Below are positions 4,964-9,202 of a stretch of DNA of 9,202 nt, one piece after another (the first letter of the stretch is position 1; the number at the start of each line of letters is the position of its first letter). The position numbers were made by a program, and so were the translations under genes. The DNA lies in assembly GCA_016177555.1 (NCBI GenBank), contig JACOVB010000001.1, forward strand, positions 1 through 9,202, written 5' to 3'. The notes beneath the pieces are model-generated. The model saw nothing but the letters and a program-made list of their open reading frames with translations, was not told where the DNA came from and did not search any database. This DNA comes from Candidatus Rokuibacteriota bacterium. Lineage in GTDB: Bacteria; Methylomirabilota; Methylomirabilia; Rokubacteriales; CSP1-6.

Positions 4964-5893
4964 TCAGGAACGCCTTCGTCGGGCGGCGCGTGCCAGCGCA
5001 GCCAGACCCGCCGTCAACAGCAAGACGGTGGCGGGCTCCGGCACCTCCAGCGATATCGCTGGAGCGGTGAAATCGAACGGGGTACTGGACGTTCCACCTG
5101 TGTAGTTCGTCGTCGAGTTCCAGTTCCAGACCCCGGCCAGACCAAGGGCTGAGAAGCTGAACGTGCCGGAAGCAGTCACGCCATCGAAGAAATCGATCCG
5201 GATGTCACCGAAGGCCAACCCATCAGGAAACGCCACATACGTCTCGTTCGAGAAGCGCATGAAGCTGTCATCACCACTGATCAGCGCCTCGAACTCACCT
5301 CCGCCCAGATCGCTGTACACGAGGTCGAAGTTGCTGGCCAACAGGGTCGACGACACGGAGCCAAACTCGGCAGACGTGCTCGTGATGTCGAGACCCGTTT
5401 CCTGGATGAACCAGCTCTGGGCGGACGTGATCCCTGGCACGCCAAATGGATCCACCTTGATGGCCGCTGTTGTCCCGATCCAGGCTGAGTTGTACCAGAC
5501 GAGCGGTTTTGCGGTGATGATCGTTCCGCCCCCGAGATCGTAGCTGATCACCACCTTGTTGCCGAGGCCTGTTGCGCCGGCGGGAATCGGAGGTGGTGGT
5601 ACCGTCACAACTCCACCCGCCCCTACGGCGGCCACCACCGGGGCGCCGATCGCAGCGCCCGCCGCATTCGTGTACTGGAGCGTGACGCTATCCCCGGGCG
5701 AGAGCGGCCCTACACTCTTGATACCAACGGTCACGCTGAAGCCGGTGAGAGCGGGCCCCGGGCCAAACGTGGCGGTAGGAGCTCCAACGGTGAGCTGAGC
5801 CCTGGCGGCGTGGGGGGTTGCTGCAAGGAGTGCCACCATGAGGGCGGTGATCCAGACAGCTCTGAGGATGTGGACATTCTTGCTCAGAGGCAT
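4964..5893 (-). CDS. Secreted PEP-CTERM sorting-domain protein
   Basis: This 309-residue protein has an N-terminal signal peptide (residues 1 to about 33, hydrophobic core AVWITALMVALLAATPHAARA). Its long Gly/Thr/Ser-rich beta-type body has no recognisable catalytic motif. The classical C-terminal sorting tail is VPEPATVLLLTAGLAALARAARRRRS (284-309): VPEP motif, membrane helix, Arg cluster. Such proteins are exported and processed at the PEP motif by an exosortase, often as part of extracellular polymer or biofilm assembly. No exosortase is in the window. The start at 5893 is supported by AAGGAGG (5900-5906) six bases upstream. It is the last of three tandem minus-strand PEP-CTERM-type genes; the binding partner or matrix role is unknown. 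Confidence 0.9.
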   Translation of the reverse strand: MPLSKNVHILRAVWITALMVALLAATPHAARAQLTVGAPTATFGPGPALTGFSVTVGIKSVGPLSPGDSVTLQYTNAAGAAIGAPVVAAVGAGGVVTVPPPPIPAGATGLGNKVVISYDLGGGTIITAKPLVWYNSAWIGTTAAIKVDPFGVPGITSAQSWFIQETGLDITSTSAEFGSVSSTLLASNFDLVYSDLGGGEFEALISGDDSFMRFSNETYVAFPDGLAFGDIRIDFFDGVTASGTFSFSALGLAGVWNWNSTTNYTGGTSSTPFDFTAPAISLEVPEPATVLLLTAGLAALARAARRRRS

Positions 5894-5910
5894 CGCGCGC
5901 CTCCTTCTTC

Positions 5911-5935
5911 ACAACGCCTGTTCCCGGGGCGTTGT
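5911..5935 (-). promoter_or_regulatory. Hairpin in the leader of the first PEP-CTERM gene
   Basis: ACAACGCC (5911-5918) and GGCGTTGT (5928-5935) are perfect 8-bp arms around a 9-base loop. On the minus-strand transcript the hairpin ends four bases before the AAGGAGG ribosome site. It could stabilise the mRNA 5' end or regulate translation; a terminator role is less likely because no T run follows. Confidence 0.45.
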
Positions 5936-6009
5936 CCCATCGGTTGTCGAGGAGCTGCAACCCGACCGCGCCGCTGCATCGATTCGTGCGGCGCGGCGGA
6001 CAGACCGTC

Positions 6010-6160
6010 GACACGCTCACCGAGGGCATCAGGGGCCGATGTGGACAAGGCGGTGGGCGCGAAGAGCGGCGAGTACCGGCCGCCACATCCGTCTCCGCGC
6101 TTCACCGGCATCGAGACCCGTGCGCCGGTGGGGCTCATCGCCGACATCCAGCCCCGCTAG
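6010..6160 (+). pseudogene. Possible gene remnant (C-terminal fragment) on the plus strand
   Basis: Between two minus-strand PEP-CTERM genes, one plus-strand frame reads DVDKAVGAKSGEYRPPHPSP and ends VGLIADIQPR before TAG (6158-6160). Its composition looks protein-like, unlike most shadow frames here, and it has no start codon or ribosome site of its own. It overlaps the odd C-terminal extension of the neighbouring gene (ending at 6135), so an insertion or deletion may have brought them together. I do not recognise the family; this may be chance. Confidence 0.2.
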
Positions 6161-7067
6161 GCTTCGACGACGCATGGCCTGTGCCGCCGTCGAGAGCGCA
6201 ATTCCTGCGGTAGGTGGAGCGCCTGCGTAGCCCCAGCACGGTCAGGCCCAGGCCCACCAGGGCCAGCGCCGCCGGGGCGGGGATGAGCTGGGGCTCGCTA
6301 TAGATGAAGTCGTCCATGACAACCACGTCGATGCCGCCCGCGGGGTTGTCGTCCGGGCCGAGCACGGTGTTGCCGGTGGTGATCCGCACCCTCCCCACCC
6401 GGGGCTCGGTCGGGAAGAACACGCCGAGGAAGGACAGCCCCCCGTCGGCCACCGGGACGGAGTGGCTGCCGATCAGATCGCCGAAGATGTCGAAGAACTC
6501 GATGCGAGTGGTGTCCGCGAGGTCCACGTCGGTGAAGACCGCCCCGAACCCGCTGACGCTGGCGGGCTTGGTTAGGCCGAAGCCGGGGACGAAGAAGGTT
6601 TCCTCGGTGACGATGCTGTTGGTGGGCGAGAACAGCCGCGGGGAGCTGAAGGTCTGGAAGATGTCAGGGTAGGTCGGATTGATGTTGCCGAACTCGGGAC
6701 TCGGCGCGCCGCTGATCGAGAAGATCGTGGCGGCCGGCCCGAAGAAGGCGCCCCGGTTGTTGAGGAAGGCGGTCTTCGCCAGGTTGGTGTTCACCAGGGC
6801 GGCCCCGCCCCCGCCGTCCCAGTTGATTTCCCGGCGCCCGCCGGGAAGGGGCCCGGGGGCGTTGGCGTTGTTCGGGGCGCCGACCGCGCCTCGGAACGCG
6901 TTCACCGTGTCCAGGATATCGGCGGGCGTGGCCCCGGCGTCGCTGAACACCACCGGCGCGGCGACCGCCGCCCCCGGCCCCGCCAGCGCCAGGGCGGCCA
7001 GGCTCGCCCCGGCGACGAGAATTCGGAAGAAGAAGCTGGAACGGAGTCGGCCGTCTCGTACGCTCAT
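6135..7067 (-). CDS. Secreted PEP-CTERM-like protein with PAP motif and C-terminal extension
   Basis: The start is the ATG at 7065-7067 (MSVRDGRLRSSFFFRILVAG), chosen because AAGGAGAG precedes it closely and a signal peptide follows (to about residue 36, ALALAGPGAAVAA). A longer open frame upstream lacks these signals. The mature body (310 residues in total) is rich in Gly, Asn and Pro, with a conserved-looking beta stretch FGAVFTDVDLADTTRIEFFD. The sorting segment is IPAPAALALVGLGLTVLGLRRR (262-283). Normally such proteins end within a few residues of the Arg cluster; here 27 more follow (284-310), including two Cys. That extension may come from loss of the original stop. The function is probably extracellular; the ligand is unknown. 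Confidence 0.85.
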   Translation of the reverse strand: MSVRDGRLRSSFFFRILVAGASLAALALAGPGAAVAAPVVFSDAGATPADILDTVNAFRGAVGAPNNANAPGPLPGGRREINWDGGGGAALVNTNLAKTAFLNNRGAFFGPAATIFSISGAPSPEFGNINPTYPDIFQTFSSPRLFSPTNSIVTEETFFVPGFGLTKPASVSGFGAVFTDVDLADTTRIEFFDIFGDLIGSHSVPVADGGLSFLGVFFPTEPRVGRVRITTGNTVLGPDDNPAGGIDVVVMDDFIYSEPQLIPAPAALALVGLGLTVLGLRRRSTYRRNCALDGGTGHASSKPSGAGCRR

Positions 7068-7332
7068 GATCTCTCCTTTGTCTCCCGTTACGCTGGGCCC
7101 AGTGCTCCCGCGCCAACGCGGCCGGCCCGGCGCCCTGGCCCGCTCGTCGCCTCCGCGCGCACGGCGATGGGCAAGCTCACTCGAGCGCCGGGAACATTTC
7201 AACCCCTCACCCGCTACCCCTCACAGCGTAGATTAGGATGAAGCGGCTGGCCTCTCGCTTGACGTGGTGGCGTAGCCTACCCCACAAGAACACTCGCGCG
7301 GCCAACGCCGCAGAGCGGGCACATAGGAAACA
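7068..7332. other. Spacer between PEP-CTERM genes; short direct repeat
   Basis: No gene is supported here. ACCCCTCAC occurs twice at a 14-bp period (7202-7210 and 7216-7224), 135-157 bases upstream of the minus-strand start at 7067, a position suitable for an activator site. CTGGGCCCAG (7093-7102) is a short palindrome. I found no clear -35/-10 pair. Confidence 0.4.
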
Positions 7333-8292
7333 TTATCGCCAGTTCGCAGCACGCGGCCCCATGCAGCGGGCATCCAGGACCCCCCGAAGCCTGGTTGAGC
7401 GAAGCGAATATCCCTTAGGGCCCTTACGTCTCCTATGCGTAATTCGTACGAGCGCTGCGCAGGCGGCGCTTGCTCCGAGGAGAATCAGCGTCGCCGGCGC
7501 GGGGACATCGTAGAAGCCATGGGGACCAGTAGGATCGCTACGGTGGAAGACGCTCCTGGTCTGGAGGCCGCCGGGGCACGTAGGAGGGCAGGAGAACGCG
7601 ATGTTTGCGGGTATCGGATCTGCTCCCTCGGGAATGAAGTCGATCACGTACTTGAGAGGCAGCCCTAGGGCTTCGTCGCCCGGAATCAGGTGATAGTCGT
7701 CGCGGCCGTCCGGCGGCCCAAGACTAACCTCGCCCTTGGTACAGTCAGCGGTCCGGCACGTGAACAGCATCCTCCCGATGTCCTGCTCCGCCGAGGGATC
7801 AAGGCCAACATAGAGGTCGAAGAAGGAGCCACCAATGTCGACGGGCGCTGTGCTCATCAGCGAGAGGTAGCGGAACCTGATGTCGGCGGTGCCCGTGCTG
7901 CCGATGCCGCTCAGGGTCACATCATTGAGTCGCTGAATGGCCGTGTCGAACGTCCCGTTTGGCGGGAACGGACCGGGCGTTATGCTCGCTCCGACCCTGT
8001 GCTGCGAGTCCGGCCCGACCGTGTTGCCGTGTTGGTCAACAAACCGAATTTCGAGCGTGGGCGGTAGTAAACCTCCGGGATCGGGGAACAGGAGGTTGAA
8101 ACCGGGGAACGATTTCAATTGGACTGTCCCAATTGGCAGAGCGACGCTCGTCTCCTCTGTAAGGGGAGTGAGGAACCAGTCAAACCCCGAGGAGATCGTG
8201 ACCGCTCGAGCCTCAGGCGCGGCGTGGAGGCCGGCCAGAAGCGTGACCGCGAGGATGAGAGCAACTTGGATCGAGCGCGACCGCTTCGACAT
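7333..8292 (-). CDS. Secreted PEP-CTERM-like protein with VPAP motif and C-terminal extension
   Basis: The start is the ATG at 8290-8292 (MSKRSRSIQVALILAVTLLA), supported by GGAGG five bases upstream and a signal peptide ending near residue 30 (LLAGLHAAPEARA). The protein is 319 residues. The body contains FDWFLTPLTEETSV, a mid-region with YLSLMSTAPVDIGGSFFDLY, and two Cys pairs (FTCRTADC; FSCPPTC) that could form disulfides outside the cell. The sorting tail VPAPATLILLGASAACAALV plus RITHRRRK spans 263-290, with PAP in place of PEP. A further 29 residues (291-319, beginning GPKGYSLRST) follow the Arg cluster, which is unusual. The DNA is visibly less GC-rich than the metabolic genes at the left. 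A 19-bp sequence in its tail region recurs inverted upstream of the gene. Confidence 0.85.
   Translation of the reverse strand: MSKRSRSIQVALILAVTLLAGLHAAPEARAVTISSGFDWFLTPLTEETSVALPIGTVQLKSFPGFNLLFPDPGGLLPPTLEIRFVDQHGNTVGPDSQHRVGASITPGPFPPNGTFDTAIQRLNDVTLSGIGSTGTADIRFRYLSLMSTAPVDIGGSFFDLYVGLDPSAEQDIGRMLFTCRTADCTKGEVSLGPPDGRDDYHLIPGDEALGLPLKYVIDFIPEGADPIPANIAFSCPPTCPGGLQTRSVFHRSDPTGPHGFYDVPAPATLILLGASAACAALVRITHRRRKGPKGYSLRSTRLRGVLDARCMGPRAANWR
7417..7435 (+). repeat. 19-bp inverted repeat, left copy
   Basis: AGGGCCCTTACGTCTCCTA is the reverse complement, with one mismatch, of 8457-8475. On the minus strand it encodes the Arg cluster and following residues (RRRKGP) of the third PEP-CTERM protein. 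Confidence 0.65.
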
Positions 8293-8293
8293 A

Positions 8294-8310
8294 GTGTCCT
8301 CCGTGGACAC
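8294..8310 (-). promoter_or_regulatory. Hairpin covering the ribosome binding site of the third PEP-CTERM gene
   Basis: On the minus-strand RNA, GTGTCC (8310-8305), a five-base loop ACGGA and GGACAC (8299-8294) form a 6-bp hairpin, extendable by a G-U pair. The Shine-Dalgarno GGAGG (8298-8302) lies in the loop and 3' arm, two bases before the ATG begins. Folding would hide the ribosome site, as in simple RNA thermosensors or attenuated leaders. It may be chance. Confidence 0.4.
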
Positions 8311-8456
8311 CTTGCGGTGTTTCCCCGGACAGAACGGCAGAGAACCGGGAAAGCGAGGCCACGCCGGTCCGATGTCCATGGCGACTCCCCCCAGCTGGGC
8401 GGCCCCCGCTCAGTCCCGCCGGCGGCGACGGAGCCTGACCCCGAGACCCAGGAGTG

Positions 8457-8475
8457 TAGGAGACATAAGGGCCCT
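8457..8475 (-). repeat. 19-bp inverted repeat, right copy
   Basis: TAGGAGACATAAGGGCCCT matches the inverted left copy (7417-7435) at 18 of 19 bases. It lies about 165 bases upstream of the third PEP-CTERM gene's start in non-coding DNA, overlapping the beginning of an 18-residue Arg-rich minus-strand frame (8410-8466, MSPTLLGLGVRLRRRRRD) that looks like a decayed sorting tail. Confidence 0.65.
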
Positions 8476-8874
8476 TCCCCTCTTCCTGAGCCTCCCGCAT
8501 TCTAATCTGCGGTGGAGTGCACAAGTGATGCCATCCTTCTCTTCGCTTCTCTCTAAGTGCTCGATATCGTGTGAAATTCCTGACTCCTCGGGAGGCCTCT
8601 TGCGCTCTCTGATTCCAGCTTTCAAAACTCGACCCTCGAGAAATTGTAAGGCTACTTTACAAAATCAGGGCCGCCTGTCAGGAAATTTGCCAAGGCCGTT
8701 CCGAGTTCAGACTGAGAAGGGCTTCCCCCGAGGACTCGTGATGCCTCCTCCAGGTGCTTTGGCTCATATTTCTGAGCCGTTTGCCGAGCACCTCGTCATG
8801 TCCCTGCTGTTTTTGCTGTCGCTCAGAGGATCAAAACTGCGACGTTCAAATATGCAAGAATTCCGACAAGGGGG
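8476..8874. other. Non-coding, AT-richer stretch
   Basis: I find no supported gene. A small hairpin, TTGTAA-GGCTACT-TTACAA, lies at 8644-8662. Frames on both strands here lack ribosome sites and protein-like composition. The stretch sits between the secreted-protein genes and the transposase remnant and probably includes eroded mobile-element DNA. Confidence 0.45.
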
Positions 8875-9048
8875 ATGTCCTCGGAGCTGGACGATACCGC
8901 CGAGGGCTTTTGCGCCTTCGGCTTGGATGTCCTCCGCTGTCCGCGCTGCGCCGGGCGGATGCCGCTGATGGCCACGATCGATGACCTCGCCGCCATTCAG
9001 CGGATCCTCGCCCATCACGGGCTCCCGGGTGCGAGGGCCGGAGCATAG
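8875..9048 (+). pseudogene. IS91-family transposase, C-terminal remnant (57 codons)
   Basis: The frame from ATG 8875 to TAG 9046-9048 reads MSSELDDTAEGFCAFGLDVL then RCPRCAGRMPLMATIDDLAA and IQRILAHHGLPG. The block 'F(A)FDVLRCPRCGGRM...I..I..ILAHLGLP' is, from memory, the characteristic C-terminal end of IS91/ISCR-type transposases, with the CPRC cysteine pair. The N-terminal zinc-binding region and the HUH/Y catalytic domain are absent: upstream sequence in this frame stops resembling the family at about residue 10. The protein is therefore a non-functional remnant. The ATG may be incidental, although AAGGGGG directly precedes it. Confidence 0.7.
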
Positions 9049-9202
9049 TAGGGTCGAGGACTGGCGCGGTACCCCGTAGGCTCCCCTTGGCTGTATCCGC
9101 CGTTTCCAGCTTCGTGCCCGTGTAGGGTCGCCGTGAGCCCGTCTCCAGCCCCCGCCACCTCAAACGGCGCGAACGGATTTCCCGTACGCCGCTTCCCTGT
9201 CC
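9049..9202 (+). mobile_element. Probable 3' flank/end of the decayed IS91-like element
   Basis: Non-coding sequence following the transposase remnant. TAGGGTCG occurs twice (9049-9056 and 9123-9130). In IS91-type elements a terminal region lies just after the transposase gene, so part of this sequence may be that end, but I cannot place the boundary. Confidence 0.3.

Noticed and set aside
5819..5837. Sigma54-like promoter TGGCACTCCTTGC on the minus strand
   Set aside because: Only three bases separate TGGCAC and TTGC (five expected), and it lies inside the signal-peptide codons of the first PEP-CTERM gene.
7238..7513. 91-codon plus-strand ORF starting MKRLASRLTWW
   Set aside because: It overlaps the 3' end of the third PEP-CTERM gene in antisense, has only a weak ribosome site and shows no recognisable motif.
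7223..8515. Second, outer inverted similarity (CTAATCTACGCTGTG at about 7224-7238 against CTAATCTGCGGTG at about 8501)
   Set aside because: Only about 15 of 19 positions match and the spacing does not mirror the 19-bp repeats, so chance cannot be excluded.
7937..8968. 343-codon plus-strand ORF across the third PEP-CTERM gene and the region beyond
   Set aside because: The first part is antisense to a gene with a clear signal peptide and sorting tail, and the rest has random-looking composition and no start signals.
1..9202. CRISPR array, tRNA or rRNA genes
   Set aside because: No regularly spaced direct repeats and no tRNA- or rRNA-like sequence were seen; selC was specifically looked for by eye and not found.

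Overview
This is a GC-rich bacterial chromosomal segment. Its mix of genes (acyl-CoA dehydrogenase and enoyl-CoA hydratase family enzymes, a luciferase-like F420/flavin oxidoreductase, a selenoprotein, PEP-CTERM secreted proteins) suggests an uncultured soil or sediment lineage such as Rokubacteria/Methylomirabilota. That assignment is an inference from gene content and style; there is no rRNA or other marker gene here.

Layout. (1) 1-1512, minus strand: a two-gene acyl-CoA unit, enoyl-CoA hydratase then acyl-CoA dehydrogenase (cut by the window edge). It is driven from a promoter at 1544-1572 whose -10 box lies inside a perfect 13-bp palindrome. (2) 1601-2827, plus strand: a divergent PLP-dependent aminotransferase. 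(3) 2797-2937: a short repeat-like element bounded by 14-bp perfect inverted repeats. It supplies the aminotransferase's last residues and stop codon and abuts the next gene's start. (4) 2944-4562, plus strand: a luciferase-like oxidoreductase overlapping by ATGA with an organomercurial-lyase (MerB) family gene. (5) 4563-4963: a region with a broken gene start, a strong hairpin and no convincing full gene. (6) 4964-8292, minus strand: three tandem secreted proteins with PEP-CTERM-type sorting tails, and no exosortase in view. (7) 8293-9202: mostly non-coding, with the C-terminal remnant of an IS91-family transposase.

The main discovery is the MerB-family gene at 3927-4562. It has an in-frame TGA at codon 164, exactly where E. 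coli MerB has its catalytic Cys159. The remaining active-site residues (Cys101, Asp104, Cys122) keep the same spacing as MerB Cys96, Asp99 and Cys117. Recognisable MerB C-terminal sequence continues for 47 codons after the TGA. Nineteen bases after the TGA there is a 7-bp hairpin with the loop GGUC, the same loop as I recall for the E. coli fdhF SECIS element. The gene is therefore best read as a selenocysteine-containing organomercurial/organometal lyase of 211 residues, translationally coupled to a luciferase-like oxidoreductase. A standard gene caller would truncate it at 163 residues.

The PEP-CTERM genes are a separate theme. Two of the three have 'PAP' instead of 'PEP' and unusually long tails after the Arg cluster. 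One is flanked by a 19-bp near-perfect inverted repeat about 1 kb apart, with an IS91 remnant nearby, which points to local rearrangement.
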